Of a stretch of 64,000 bases of DNA, positions 1-8,727 are shown piece by piece. The stretch's first letter is position 1. Every line of letters begins with the position of its first letter. A program made the position numbers and the translations under genes. This stretch comes from Candidatus Uabimicrobium amorphum (GTDB lineage Bacteria > Planctomycetota > Uabimicrobiia > Uabimicrobiales > Uabimicrobiaceae): NCBI RefSeq assembly GCF_009002475.1, contig NZ_AP019860.1:8925547-8989546 (forward strand), in the 5' to 3' direction. The notes beneath the pieces were generated by a model. It ran no database searches, was not told where the DNA came from, and saw only the letters and a program-made list of their open reading frames with translations.

Positions 1-157
1 CAAATAGCATATACACGGCTAACCAGTTGGTGAATGCACCTGATAGGGCGAATAAGCTGGCCTGATATAGATGTTGTTGACCAGTAAATTGTGGGCTAAA
101 ATATGTGATGATAAATACAACTATTGCAATTAGGTTGGTAAATAGACTTTTTTTCAT
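1..157 (-). CDS. DUF445-family membrane protein, N-terminal part
   Basis: The gene runs off the left edge; 52 codons are visible from an ATG at 157. The protein begins MKKSLFTNLIAIVVFII, a lysine start followed by a first membrane helix, and continues to GAFTNWLAVYMLF. This second segment matches my memory of the start of DUF445-family inner-membrane proteins, where an ALSGA-TNWLA-xxMLFE pattern recurs. The function of the family is not established. The gene is followed in the opposite sense by no visible neighbour, and tRNA-Leu lies just upstream on the same strand, so read-through from the tRNA promoter is possible. The family call rests on about 50 residues only. Confidence 0.62.
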   Translation of the reverse strand, partial: MKKSLFTNLIAIVVFIITYFSPQFTGQQHLYQASLFALSGAFTNWLAVYMLF

Positions 158-186
158 AATTTTTTGGTTTGGTGTTAGATGAAAAG

Positions 187-272
187 TGCCGAAGGTGGGA
201 TTTGAACCCACACGAGATTTTACTCTCACAAGGCCCTCAACCTTGCGCGTCTGCCAATTCCGCCACTTCGGC
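187..272 (-). tRNA. tRNA-Leu (anticodon GAG)
   Basis: Read on the minus strand, the 86-nt sequence starts GCCGAAG and ends CTTCGGC plus discriminator A, giving a perfect 7-bp acceptor stem. The anticodon stem CAAGG/CCTTG encloses the loop TTGAGGG, so the anticodon is GAG, reading CUC and CUU leucine codons. A long variable arm (class II tRNA) and the T loop GTTCAAATC are present. The 3' CCA is not encoded; the genomic continuation after the discriminator is CTTTT. Confidence 0.95.
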
Positions 273-290
273 TTTTGTTACATCGTGAAA

Positions 291-319
291 AGAATAATAC
301 AATGCCTATAAAAAGTCAA
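291..319 (-). promoter_or_regulatory. Sigma-70-type promoter of tRNA-Leu
   Basis: On the minus strand TTGACT (314-319) is followed after 17 bases by TATTCT (291-296). Expected transcription start is near 284, about a dozen bases before the mature tRNA 5' end at 272. The -35 box matches the consensus at five of six positions. Confidence 0.65.
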
Positions 320-398
320 GCGTTTTTTTTATTATTGTATAAAAGTTGTGCAACTTTTTTTACAATAGCAATTTTATAGGTCCTTAGGAGGTGGTTAT

Positions 399-941
399 AT
401 GAAAAAGCTATTTATCAGTATTGTAAGCGGTACCATTATTTTATTTATATGGAATGCCATTTCGTGGATGGTACTCCCTTTTCACAGCAACTCACTGCAA
501 AACTTGCCACAAGGCGCCATAGATCCACAGGTCTTACAAAATATCCCCCAGCCAGGCGTTTTTCATTCACCAGGACTTCCCGCAGAGGAAACTCCGGAAG
601 CGTGGCAGCAACTGATCAAAGAATCCAAGCGTGGACCAGTGGTGAGCTTGATGGTGGTTCTACCTAAAGGAGTCGACCCACTTTCCCCACAAAAATTTTT
701 ATCATCGCTATTACTCAACTTGCTGATGGTAATCATGGCCATTATTCTCATTCGCTTAGCGCAAATAGAAAGCTACACCAGACGCGTAGCATTCTTCGTG
801 GTGCTATCACTACTTATTGCCACATTATACGTCGCGCAAATGATCTGGTTTGGCTTTCCACTATACTATACTTTTGCCAATGTTATTGATCCTGTTGTTA
901 GCTGGACGCTTATTGGCCTTGTTTTGGGGAAGACGCTCTGA
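399..941 (+). CDS. Hypothetical membrane protein, four helices
   Basis: I do not recognise a family. The 180-residue product has hydrophobic segments at about 5-27, 101-119, 130-149 and 160-178. Between the first two lies a Pro/Gln-rich loop (about 30-95) that is probably on the outer face, since the N-terminus carries MKK and the second helix ends in an Arg/Lys-containing turn. The start is well supported: AGGAGGTGG lies a few bases before the ATG. It stands alone, with a hairpin downstream at 957-994. Function unknown. Confidence 0.8.
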   Translation: MKKLFISIVSGTIILFIWNAISWMVLPFHSNSLQNLPQGAIDPQVLQNIPQPGVFHSPGLPAEETPEAWQQLIKESKRGPVVSLMVVLPKGVDPLSPQKFLSSLLLNLLMVIMAIILIRLAQIESYTRRVAFFVVLSLLIATLYVAQMIWFGFPLYYTFANVIDPVVSWTLIGLVLGKTL

Positions 942-956
942 TCTCCTCAAAACTGT

Positions 957-994
957 CACATAGCTGTGATCATAATCATGATTGCGGCTATGTG
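957..994 (+). terminator. Hairpin after the membrane-protein gene
   Basis: CACATAGC (957-964) pairs with GCTATGTG (987-994); the interior contains further self-complementary ATCAT/ATGAT, so nearly the whole 38 bases can fold. No T tract follows, so intrinsic termination is not certain. Confidence 0.45.
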
Positions 995-1064
995 AAACGA
1001 TCATGTATTTATATCAAGCCTTAAACTAGGAATTTTGTTAAAAAATGACGGAGGCAGAGTTAGA

Positions 1065-1997
1065 ATGAATAAAAAAAAGTGGCTTTCGCAAATTTTTATC
1101 GCGTTTACTTTTTTGGTGAGTATTTTTGCAATTGTTATTGCCATCATGTATTTTCAGATGCGAAGTGAAATTGTCAAACGTTTTGGAGATGACTACAAAA
1201 TAGGTACTGTTTCTTGGCGTTTTCTCCGTGTATACGGGCTTGCCCCTCATCGAGACAACAGACTGTACTCGCCTTTTATATGGGATTATCGTAAGCAACT
1301 TTTTGACACCGCCACAAAAGAAGATTTCCCTTTTTTATCGCAGCTGGAGGAAATGCAGCATTTAGATTTATCCATCAACACCTTTAAGACAATACCAACA
1401 GAAATTCGCAAGTTGAAAAAATTACAAATTCTTGTGATGGAAGAAAATAGTATCGTGGTAATTCCTCCAGAAATTGGAGAACTACAAAATCTTACCGAGT
1501 TAAATTTAGACTGCAACCGAATAACTACCATCCCTAAAGAAATAGGAGCATTAAAAAAGCTTGAGACCCTTATCCTTGCCGACAACTACATAACAAAAAT
1601 TCCACGAGAAATAGGAGAATTACAAAATCTTACATTTCTGAATTTATGTCTAAATAAAATAACGATAATGCCACCAGAAATAGGTGAATTACAAAATCTT
1701 GTTGAGATGGATTTATCTTTCAATAAAATAACGATGATACCTCCAAAAATAGGAAAATTACACAACTTAGAGGCTTTAGTGTTATATAATAACAACATAA
1801 ACGTTATTCCACCAGAAATCGCACAACTGCAAAAATTAACTCGTCTGGATTTACACGAGAACACGATAAAAATTATTCCAAAAGAAATGTCACAACTAAA
1901 AAATCTCAGACGTTTGAATGTAGGTAAAAACAAGGTAAGTAAAAAGCACCAAAAGGAAGTAAGTTCATGGTTTCCAAGAACAATGGTTATTTGGTAG
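1065..1997 (+). CDS. Membrane-anchored leucine-rich-repeat protein
   Basis: A 310-residue protein from the ATG at 1065, which has GGAGG about ten bases upstream; an upstream in-frame TTG at 1035 has no such site. The N-terminus MNKKKWLSQ leads into one membrane helix (about residues 10-32), followed by a linker and eight full plus one partial 23-residue LRRs of the form NLxxLxLxxNxIxxIPxEIGxL. The lysine-rich start implies that the repeats face the periplasm. LRR arrays of this kind bind proteins; no enzymatic domain is visible. The last repeat degenerates into a basic tail ending VIW. It is followed by a perfect hairpin shared with the convergent gene. Confidence 0.85.
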   Translation: MNKKKWLSQIFIAFTFLVSIFAIVIAIMYFQMRSEIVKRFGDDYKIGTVSWRFLRVYGLAPHRDNRLYSPFIWDYRKQLFDTATKEDFPFLSQLEEMQHLDLSINTFKTIPTEIRKLKKLQILVMEENSIVVIPPEIGELQNLTELNLDCNRITTIPKEIGALKKLETLILADNYITKIPREIGELQNLTFLNLCLNKITIMPPEIGELQNLVEMDLSFNKITMIPPKIGKLHNLEALVLYNNNINVIPPEIAQLQKLTRLDLHENTIKIIPKEMSQLKNLRRLNVGKNKVSKKHQKEVSSWFPRTMVIW

Positions 1998-2015
1998 GTT
2001 GTTGTAAAAGAGTAT

Positions 2016-2050
2016 CGTTTTCATATTGATGGGGCATCAATATGAAAACG
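2016..2050. terminator. Perfect 16-bp hairpin between convergent genes
   Basis: CGTTTTCATATTGATG (2016-2031) and its exact reverse complement (2035-2050) are separated by GGG. It lies between the ends of the LRR gene (1997, plus) and the UbiB-fusion gene (2065, minus). No long T run follows on either side. It probably ends or protects both transcripts. Confidence 0.7.
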
Positions 2051-2064
2051 AATGTCTATCTCAC

Positions 2065-4107
2065 CTAGGCCTTTTTCTGCAATAAAATGCGATGCAGACG
2101 CATAATTTTTTTCTCGGCCAGCTCGGTTAGGATATTCAATTCCATGCGCATCAATCGGTGAAATTTGGGATCTAGTAGTTCGGCGAATCTTTTTTCGTGC
2201 TTATCGAATTGCTGTTGGAAATAATAGTAGGTCTTTAACAAGTCCTCGGAATGGTTGTGAATCTCTACCACTTCAAAATACGGATCGCTATTTGCCACCA
2301 ACTGTTTTACCGACGCAAATCCCAATATCGGCGCTTTTTCGATAATTTCATTGCATGTCTCTTGGTGTTTTAGTCCTTCAATAAAACGACTATCGGCGTT
2401 GAGAACCTGAATATACAACTTCCCGTGGTCTTTTAGCTTGCCACTGCACCATTCGAATAGCTTTTGCAGCCTCAAATCCATAAGTCCTGCTCGATTTTCG
2501 AATATTGACGCCATGTGCACTAAAATTTCAATGATAACAATCGCATCGGCGAGCGGATATGGCTTTTCCACTACGTTGTCAAAATCTTCCCAACTCGACC
2601 ATACACAATCTAGTCCACGCTCAACGCACAATTGCTGTTCGGTTTTACTAATCGTAACCCCTAAAACATCGGCTCCGCGTTTTTTCATCGCATCTAACAT
2701 TTGTCCACGTCCACAACCAACATCAATAACAAACTGACCTTTCTTAAGACCAATTTGTTGCATGGTGAATTCATTGCGATTCTTGTACGCCTGTTCGATG
2801 GAACAATTGTCTTTAAAAAGTGCTGTGGAGTAACTTCCAAAGTCTTGCATAAGCATTTTTTCGACTTCTTCAGGTAAAGAGGTGTATTCGGCCATATCCA
2901 TTTTTTTCTTACGTGTATTTTCAATCATATCGAACTTAGGATTTAAGTGTAGGATATAACCTTCTACGGTAATAAGGGTCAAAAACATCTTGCTAGTGTT
3001 GGGTTTTAATTGTAACTGATAACGCGAGAGTACATGCATCAGTTTGTAAAAAACAACAGAAAAACCGTCTTGAGAGCTACTGTGTTCCTTAACGATGTCA
3101 TACAATTCGTCTAGCAATGCCTTTTTGTCAAACTCTTTCTTGCGACGTTTGGGATGTGGAATAATAAAGTGATCGATAAAATACTGCGTTGCAAAGTGAT
3201 AAAATCCTTCGACTAACGAAAAATAATATGTGGTCAGGTGATTGCGATCTTCCACCGGAAACTCATGAACTAAACCAAAATCGATGAGTACTAGTTCTCC
3301 TTTGGTATTCCAAAAAAAGTTACCAGGGTGTAAATCCGCATGACACAATCCTTGCAAAAATATCATCGAATCCATAAGATTATCTACACGGCTCGCTAGC
3401 TCCTCTCCGGGAGTATTCAGCTTTTCGTACTCGTACGGTTGGACAGCGTCGACAAATTCTGTTACCATAACTTGTGTACTTGAGAACTCGGCATATACTT
3501 TGGGAACGGTGAGGTTTGGTTCGTCAGCAAATAGCTCGCGAAAACGTATAAAGTTATCGGTTTCATGAGTTAGGTCCGTCTGAGTAATTAACAGGCCTTC
3601 TAGTTCATTGACGATCCCCGGTAGGTTAATCATTCGTAAATTTTTGAAAAGTAACTCAAAAACATTGACCATCATACGAATAAATTTAAAGTTGTCGTGT
3701 ACCTCACTCAGTATATTTGGGCGAAGTACTTTAACAGCCACGTCTTCTCCACTATGCAACTTGGCTTTGTAAACTTGTGCAACAGAACCCGCAGCAATCG
3801 GTTCTTCGCCGAATTCGCTGAAAATTTCTTCTGCGTCTTTAGGAAGGTTCTCACGTATAATCTTACGCATGATTTTTTCTTTTTCAGGAGGCACATTATC
3901 ACACAACGTGGAAAGCTTTTCGGTGTACTCCTCTGGTATTACATCGCGACGCGTACTTATGACTTGCCCCATCTTTACATATACAGGACCTAAGTGAACA
4001 AGTGAGTTGCTAAGAATTTGAGGAAATTTGCTACGTCGAAAATAAAAAGACGACGCGCCAATCGAGCCATACCATAAAAATTTAAGTGTGGATTTTACAA
4101 TGCCCAT
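2065..4107 (-). CDS. UbiB/ABC1-type kinase-like domain fused to a SAM methyltransferase
   Basis: The 680-residue protein has two parts. Residues about 1-400 carry the ABC1/ADCK/UbiB hallmarks: KxGQ (K45-Q48), the Ala-rich loop AAGS (105-108) that replaces the usual P-loop, VKV lysine K126, HADLHPGN (catalytic D258, N263) and IDFG (275-278). UbiB-family proteins support ubiquinone and other isoprenoid-lipid metabolism and are atypical ATPases/kinases. Residues about 435-620 form a class I SAM-dependent methyltransferase with motif I VIDVGCGRGQ (460-469), closest by eye to cyclopropane-fatty-acid-synthase-like enzymes. One reading frame covers both parts, with a linker near 395-435, so this is a fusion and not an overlap. 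AAGGAAC upstream of the ATG supports the start. Substrate unknown; a lipid or quinone is a reasonable inference. Confidence 0.85.
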   Translation of the reverse strand: MGIVKSTLKFLWYGSIGASSFYFRRSKFPQILSNSLVHLGPVYVKMGQVISTRRDVIPEEYTEKLSTLCDNVPPEKEKIMRKIIRENLPKDAEEIFSEFGEEPIAAGSVAQVYKAKLHSGEDVAVKVLRPNILSEVHDNFKFIRMMVNVFELLFKNLRMINLPGIVNELEGLLITQTDLTHETDNFIRFRELFADEPNLTVPKVYAEFSSTQVMVTEFVDAVQPYEYEKLNTPGEELASRVDNLMDSMIFLQGLCHADLHPGNFFWNTKGELVLIDFGLVHEFPVEDRNHLTTYYFSLVEGFYHFATQYFIDHFIIPHPKRRKKEFDKKALLDELYDIVKEHSSSQDGFSVVFYKLMHVLSRYQLQLKPNTSKMFLTLITVEGYILHLNPKFDMIENTRKKKMDMAEYTSLPEEVEKMLMQDFGSYSTALFKDNCSIEQAYKNRNEFTMQQIGLKKGQFVIDVGCGRGQMLDAMKKRGADVLGVTISKTEQQLCVERGLDCVWSSWEDFDNVVEKPYPLADAIVIIEILVHMASIFENRAGLMDLRLQKLFEWCSGKLKDHGKLYIQVLNADSRFIEGLKHQETCNEIIEKAPILGFASVKQLVANSDPYFEVVEIHNHSEDLLKTYYYFQQQFDKHEKRFAELLDPKFHRLMRMELNILTELAEKKIMRLHRILLQKKA

Positions 4108-4288
4108 GATGTGTGTTCCTTGCTACGAGTTTTTTGTTTTTTGTTTGATTTTCAGCATGGATCATATTGTAATAAAAACACTAGGGCGTGTCATCAATTA
4201 AAGTTTGTTTAGGAAAAAAGTGTTTGGATGAAATTGTGGTTTTCGCGATTCCTATCCACCACTAAGAATTAGGAGCTTTCTAGAAAAA

Positions 4289-4831
4289 ATGGAGAAAGCA
4301 TTTAAAAAACATAGAGTTAGTAGTCTTATATATCTATTTATTCTTACAATATTTCTCAATATAGTCGCTGTCACATATTTTTATGAACAAAGTTACGAAT
4401 TTCGACAATTTACCAATGACAACATTACATTTCTAACGCCGATTCTCAACAGTGTGATTTCTCGCTATAGTTATTTTTATGCGATAGATATGCAATACGT
4501 GATTTTTCTTTTGTGGGGAATTATTTTCTTGAGTTCGGTAATTGGATTTATTGAAACGCCACAAAATCCATTGCTGCCTAATCCATTGAATATGTTTTTT
4601 ACTATCGCAATCTGCACCATTGCCACGATTGCCGTCACTGTAATTTACTACTGGCCATACGACACAATTCGCGTGGGAGGCCTTTTTCAGTTTTACCGCG
4701 GGAATGCCGAAAATTTTTCCAACAATGTCATTTATGTAGTCAATATACTCACCATTATTTATCTCTATGTATTTATCATTAATCGTGTCTACCTGTGGGT
4801 TCAACAGAAAGATAAAATACAAAAAAAATAG
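4289..4831 (+). CDS. Hypothetical membrane protein, four helices
   Basis: No family recognised. The 180-residue product has hydrophobic helices at about 11-31, 69-88, 101-121 and 147-166, a basic N-terminus (MEKAFKKHR) and a basic C-terminal tail (QQKDKIQKK), which places both ends in the cytoplasm. Its stop codon TAG is built into the ribosome binding site (TAGGAG) of the next gene, so the two are translationally linked. The AGGAG upstream of its own ATG is about 13 bases away, longer than usual. Confidence 0.75.
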   Translation: MEKAFKKHRVSSLIYLFILTIFLNIVAVTYFYEQSYEFRQFTNDNITFLTPILNSVISRYSYFYAIDMQYVIFLLWGIIFLSSVIGFIETPQNPLLPNPLNMFFTIAICTIATIAVTVIYYWPYDTIRVGGLFQFYRGNAENFSNNVIYVVNILTIIYLYVFIINRVYLWVQQKDKIQKK

Positions 4832-4839
4832 GAGTTCTT

Positions 4840-6267
4840 ATGCTAAACAGTGTAGATATTCAATTTCTAAAACAACATAACATAGATATTGATACAGCAA
4901 GAGAACAACTTGAACGCATAAAACAATCACAGCGTTACCTCACCTTAGAACGTGCTTGTACACATGGAGATGGAATCACCCAAATCAATGATAGTGACTT
5001 GTACATAAAACTATGGCAAGAAGCTTGCGACAAACAAAATATCACGAAATTCGTTCCCGCTTCGGGAGCGGCAACACGTATGTTCAAAGAACTACTTGCA
5101 TATATCGAATCTCCGCAAAATAACTCACCGCAAATACAAAAGTTTTTCCAAAACCTCGACAAATTCGCTTTTTACGATCAGATTCCATCACACAAACACC
5201 AAAAACAAATAGAGGTATTGCAATTCTTACTAACAGAAGAGGGACTAAACTACGCCAATTTACCCAAAGCCCTACTCCTATTCCACAAATATCCACAACC
5301 ACGCTTAGCATTTGAAGAACACTTAGCGGAAGCCGTTAACTATATAAAAAAAGACGGACATTGCCGTTTGCATTTTACGATTACCGAAGAGCACCTACCT
5401 CTTTTTCAAAACCTCATAGACTCGAAAATGAACACTTGGGAACAGAGGTGGAATAGTCATTTTGATATTCGTTTTTCACACCAAGAGCATTGTACGGATT
5501 CTCTATCCTTAAATCAGCAAGGAGAATTATGGCGTACAGAAAACGGAAAACCGTTATTACGCCCCGCTGGGCATGGAGCGCTCATTCACAATTTGAACAA
5601 TTGCGATAGCGATATTATCGTTCTTAAAAATGTAGACAATGTCTGCCCTGATTCGCGAAAAAACGATACGTATTTGTGGAAAAAAGTTCTCATTGGTTTA
5701 TTATACGATTTACAACAGCAAAGTTTTCGTTTTTTAGAAAAGCTACACGCAAACCCAGATGAACAAACAATACGCGAAGCGCATAATTTTGCCAAAAACT
5801 CTTTACACATCGCTCATTCGCAAGAACTGTCCCCCACTGAATTAATTGACTTTTTAAATCGTCCACTTCGTGTTTGTGGAGTGGTACCAAATACCGGGGA
5901 ACCTGGTGGTGGTCCATTTTGGGTCAAAGAACCGCATGGGTGTAGTTGCCAAATCGTCGAAAAAGTACAAATCTTACCTGAGCAACAAGATATCATGCAA
6001 AATGCCAGTCATTTTAATCCTGTGGACGTTGTATGTGGTGTCAAAAACTTTCGCGGGGAGAAATTTGACCTCCATAAATATGTAAATCACGATGCCTTCA
6101 TCACCGTAGAAAAATCACATCGCGGCAAATATCTAAAATCAATAGAACGACCCGGTCTATGGAACGGAAGTATGCATTACTGGAATACCATATTCGTAGA
6201 AGTTCCCATCACCACATTTACTCCCGTAAAAACCATATTCGATTTACTACGCGAAGAACATCTATAA
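4840..6267 (+). CDS. DUF4301 family protein
   Basis: The 475-residue protein contains FVPASGAATRMFKEL near residue 71, the signature I associate with DUF4301, a family best known from Bacteroidetes and of undetermined function. Other conserved-looking blocks are RPAGHGALIHNLN (about 241-253) and GVVPNTGEPGGGPFW (about 347-361). The glycine-rich GAATRM block recalls nucleotidyl-transferase-type loops, but that is only a resemblance. No signal peptide. AGGAG five bases before the ATG overlaps the previous stop codon, and a metallopeptidase lipoprotein follows 33 bases later. Confidence 0.8.
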   Translation: MLNSVDIQFLKQHNIDIDTAREQLERIKQSQRYLTLERACTHGDGITQINDSDLYIKLWQEACDKQNITKFVPASGAATRMFKELLAYIESPQNNSPQIQKFFQNLDKFAFYDQIPSHKHQKQIEVLQFLLTEEGLNYANLPKALLLFHKYPQPRLAFEEHLAEAVNYIKKDGHCRLHFTITEEHLPLFQNLIDSKMNTWEQRWNSHFDIRFSHQEHCTDSLSLNQQGELWRTENGKPLLRPAGHGALIHNLNNCDSDIIVLKNVDNVCPDSRKNDTYLWKKVLIGLLYDLQQQSFRFLEKLHANPDEQTIREAHNFAKNSLHIAHSQELSPTELIDFLNRPLRVCGVVPNTGEPGGGPFWVKEPHGCSCQIVEKVQILPEQQDIMQNASHFNPVDVVCGVKNFRGEKFDLHKYVNHDAFITVEKSHRGKYLKSIERPGLWNGSMHYWNTIFVEVPITTFTPVKTIFDLLREEHL

Positions 6268-6272
6268 AAAAA

Positions 6273-6329
6273 TTAGACTGGATTAACAGGATGGATAGAA
6301 ATGTATTATTTAGACTGGATTAACAGGAT
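6273..6329 (+). repeat. Direct repeat, two 20-bp copies
   Basis: TTAGACTGGATTAACAGGAT occurs at 6273-6292 and again at 6310-6329, 37 bases apart. The GATTAACAGGAT core is, from memory, a dispersed intergenic repeat in several bacterial phyla. The first copy supplies the AGGAT that precedes the next start codon; the second lies inside the reading frame and codes for LDWINRI. Confidence 0.75.
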
Positions 6330-7113
6330 TAGCAGGAATGTCATTTACTTATTGCTTGTATTGTTGCTGGGATGTAGTGGCCACGACAAAAAAAATATTC
6401 GCTTACAGAAAAAACCTGTGGTGCGTATTGTCAACGAAGCACAATTGCCACAAGAACTCTATCGTGACCTTCGCGAACAAATTCTGTATTGGACACCAAA
6501 GGTTTACACTTACAACAACGCCAACCCTGGCCCTGTGATATGTATATTGACAAATAGACAAGGTGTCGGAACCTGTTACCGCGGAACAATTCGCGTGCCC
6601 GCATTTTTCCGCCCACAAAGTATTGTAGAAACATATATCCATGAGTTAGGACACCATGCCACCGGTTCTAAATCGCTATTCTTCTTTAAAGAAGGCATTG
6701 CCACCGCAACGTTAGAAGTCGTATTAGAAGAAGAAAATCGCATTCCCGATACTTGGCCACAATATGGACAAACCAACGATAATTGGGTACGACTTTTTAT
6801 CAAAAAAAATGAGATACTTCCACTAGATGAAATCATAAATTGGGCGGGCTACATGGGTGGTTCACGTATGGGAGACTATAGATCATGGCAGGTGTATGTG
6901 GTCGGTGGTTCTTTTGTCAAATGGTATATAAACACTTATGGCTACGCGTTATTCCGCAAATCATTTCACAATAAAAAATTCCACAAGTCGCACCAAGAAC
7001 TGGAAAAAGAATGGAAAAGTTTTCTAAAAGAGGAGAAGCTTGTTGCGTTCTATCCGGGAGATTATTTACCTAATTCTAGGCGCTATGACTACTTTATTAA
7101 GCGTCTTCGTTAA
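6301..7113 (+). CDS. Putative zinc metallopeptidase lipoprotein
   Basis: The 270-residue product has a hydrophobic stretch ending in the lipobox LLLGC (C25), so it should be a lipoprotein. It carries HELGHH (H114, E115, H118) followed by FKEGIA (E131), the HExxH plus downstream-Glu arrangement of gluzincin metallopeptidases; E115 would be the base and H114/H118/E131 the zinc ligands. The specific peptidase family was not identified. The start is odd: the first 12 residues are partly encoded by a dispersed repeat (6310-6329) that gives the basic region of the signal peptide. It lies in the same orientation as DUF4301 and ends at a strong hairpin terminator. Confidence 0.75.
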   Translation: MYYLDWINRISRNVIYLLLVLLLGCSGHDKKNIRLQKKPVVRIVNEAQLPQELYRDLREQILYWTPKVYTYNNANPGPVICILTNRQGVGTCYRGTIRVPAFFRPQSIVETYIHELGHHATGSKSLFFFKEGIATATLEVVLEEENRIPDTWPQYGQTNDNWVRLFIKKNEILPLDEIINWAGYMGGSRMGDYRSWQVYVVGGSFVKWYINTYGYALFRKSFHNKKFHKSHQELEKEWKSFLKEEKLVAFYPGDYLPNSRRYDYFIKRLR

Positions 7114-7151
7114 GAGTTTGTGAATTGAAAATGGAAAAAGCATAAAAAAAG

Positions 7152-7172
7152 GCTCCCAAAGGGAGCTTTTTT
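7152..7172. terminator. Bidirectional intrinsic terminator
   Basis: GCTCCC (7152-7157), loop AAA, GGGAGC (7161-7166), then six T on the plus strand; seven A precede it, giving a U tract on the minus strand too. It serves the metallopeptidase gene and the convergent kinase gene, whose stop codon lies within its edge (7171-7173). Confidence 0.9.
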
Positions 7173-8526
7173 ATATCTTAATAGCGAGAAGTGCGTCGCG
7201 CATTTCTTCCATGGTTTTGAAGCGATCCTTGCTTTTTTTCGCAAGCGCTTTCATGATGATTTTTTCCAACTCAGGAGGAATATTCGCAACAGTGTTTCTC
7301 AATGGAGGTGGATCATTGCGCAGGATATTCTCAATTACTTTACCTGGAGGATCTTCACCAAACGGAGGGAAACCTGTTAAGGTGTAGTACAAAGTTCCAC
7401 CCAATGAAAATATATCCGTTTGTGCACTTACACTTTTTGCGTCCTCTAATTGTTCAGGCGAAATATACTGTATTGTTCCAAGCATCTGTCCTGATGCAGT
7501 AAGTTGCCCTGCCTTTTCACGCACCTTTGCTAATCCAAAGTCCGCTATCTTAACCACACCCTTGCGATCCACTAGTATATTTGATGGTTTTACATCGCGA
7601 TGAATAATACCTTTAAGATGAGCGTGTCCAAGACCGCTTGCCATTTGTATGGCTAACTTTATCAATATTGGTGGAACCAAAGGACCGTGTTTTTTGATGA
7701 TTTTGTTTACATCTTCCCCATCAAAACACTCCATGGAAATATAAAAATTTCCATTGGCTTCACCAGCGTCATGGATACGTAAAATATTGGGGTGATCGAG
7801 AGAAATACCCAGTTTTGCTTCTTGAAGAAAACGCTTCACAATTTTTTCTTCCGAAGTAAACTCCTCTTTAATCACCTTAATCGCAACGACATTTTCTAGA
7901 TATGTATGTCGTGCTTTAAACACAAAACCCATCCCACCTTCTCCGAGAATGTCTAAAACCTGAAAAGGTCCTATTTGTGTAGGAATTCCTGGAGGTAAAG
8001 GCTTCACTTGTGGATGAGGCGGTCTTTCTAAGGTTCTTTGTGGCATTTCATCCGACGTAATCGTAACTTGCGGGGCACGTCTTTGATTTTTAGCTGGAAT
8101 CCCACGTTCTAAACACTGCTGACAATATATTTGGTCGCCATGTCGGAAAGCTCTTCTTTGCTTGACATCACTGTCTAAAATGTTACAGCCACATTGCCCA
8201 CATTTCCCCACAACTCCAGGAGACAAGTTTTGTTGAGGCACTATTTGAAATACATGACTTCCCACACGAATTTCATCATGCAGATTGAGAATTTTTTCCC
8301 CTATTCTCTGTCCACTTACAAAAGTACCATTGCGGCTTTTTAAATCGATTGCTTTTATACCTGAAGTTGTTATTTCTATAAGACAATGTTGTCTAGAAAG
8401 TAGTGGATCATCAGGAATTGACAGATCACAGCTGGCATCTCTACCTATAAGTACTCTCTCTGGCTTAGTGATTTGTTTTAGGTAACCAGTTCTTTGTCCT
8501 TTAGTTATACGAAGTTCCAGGTTCAT
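7171..8526 (-). CDS. FHA - zinc ribbon - Ser/Thr protein kinase
   Basis: The 451-residue protein has three modules. An N-terminal FHA domain (about 5-95) shows GR (29-30 region), SRQH (44-47) and SRNGTFV (64-70), the phosphothreonine-binding residues. Residues 109-138 hold two CxxC pairs (C109/C112 and C135/C138), likely one zinc site. A complete Hanks kinase follows (about 187-451) with glycine loop GEGGMG, K217, HRD (309-311), DFG (329-331) and SPEQ. There is no membrane helix, so it should be cytosolic. A kinase joined to its own phosphothreonine reader suggests autophosphorylation-driven complex formation. It is monocistronic, convergent with the metallopeptidase gene. Confidence 0.92.
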   Translation of the reverse strand: MNLELRITKGQRTGYLKQITKPERVLIGRDASCDLSIPDDPLLSRQHCLIEITTSGIKAIDLKSRNGTFVSGQRIGEKILNLHDEIRVGSHVFQIVPQQNLSPGVVGKCGQCGCNILDSDVKQRRAFRHGDQIYCQQCLERGIPAKNQRRAPQVTITSDEMPQRTLERPPHPQVKPLPPGIPTQIGPFQVLDILGEGGMGFVFKARHTYLENVVAIKVIKEEFTSEEKIVKRFLQEAKLGISLDHPNILRIHDAGEANGNFYISMECFDGEDVNKIIKKHGPLVPPILIKLAIQMASGLGHAHLKGIIHRDVKPSNILVDRKGVVKIADFGLAKVREKAGQLTASGQMLGTIQYISPEQLEDAKSVSAQTDIFSLGGTLYYTLTGFPPFGEDPPGKVIENILRNDPPPLRNTVANIPPELEKIIMKALAKKSKDRFKTMEEMRDALLAIKI

Positions 8527-8669
8527 AATTTTTATGTTGCAAATCTCAAACTAAATGAGTTTGCTTTCCTTTATTCAGTGTTCTATTGGAATAACAAGTT
8601 TAAAATTTTGTTGTTTTTCATGAATAGATTTTAAAGCGTATTATTCTATTACATAACTAGTTTTTAAGG

Positions 8670-8727
8670 ATGAAAACTAAATCGGACAAAAGAAAGACTC
8701 TTGTTTCAAAAGAAATTTAGTTTTCAT
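8670..8727. repeat. 13-bp inverted repeat at the fabF 3' end
   Basis: ATGAAAACTAAAT (8670-8682) is repeated in inverse orientation at 8715-8727, where it forms the last codons and stop of fabF (Asn-Glu-Asn-stop). The 32-base spacer can fold only weakly. It can act as a terminator stem for fabF, though no T tract follows. Confidence 0.6.

Noticed and set aside
341..361. Hairpin AAAAGTTG-TG-CAACTTTT with a T run, like a terminator
   Set aside because: No plus-strand gene lies upstream in the window to be ended, and it sits in the leader of the gene at 399; a real role cannot be shown.
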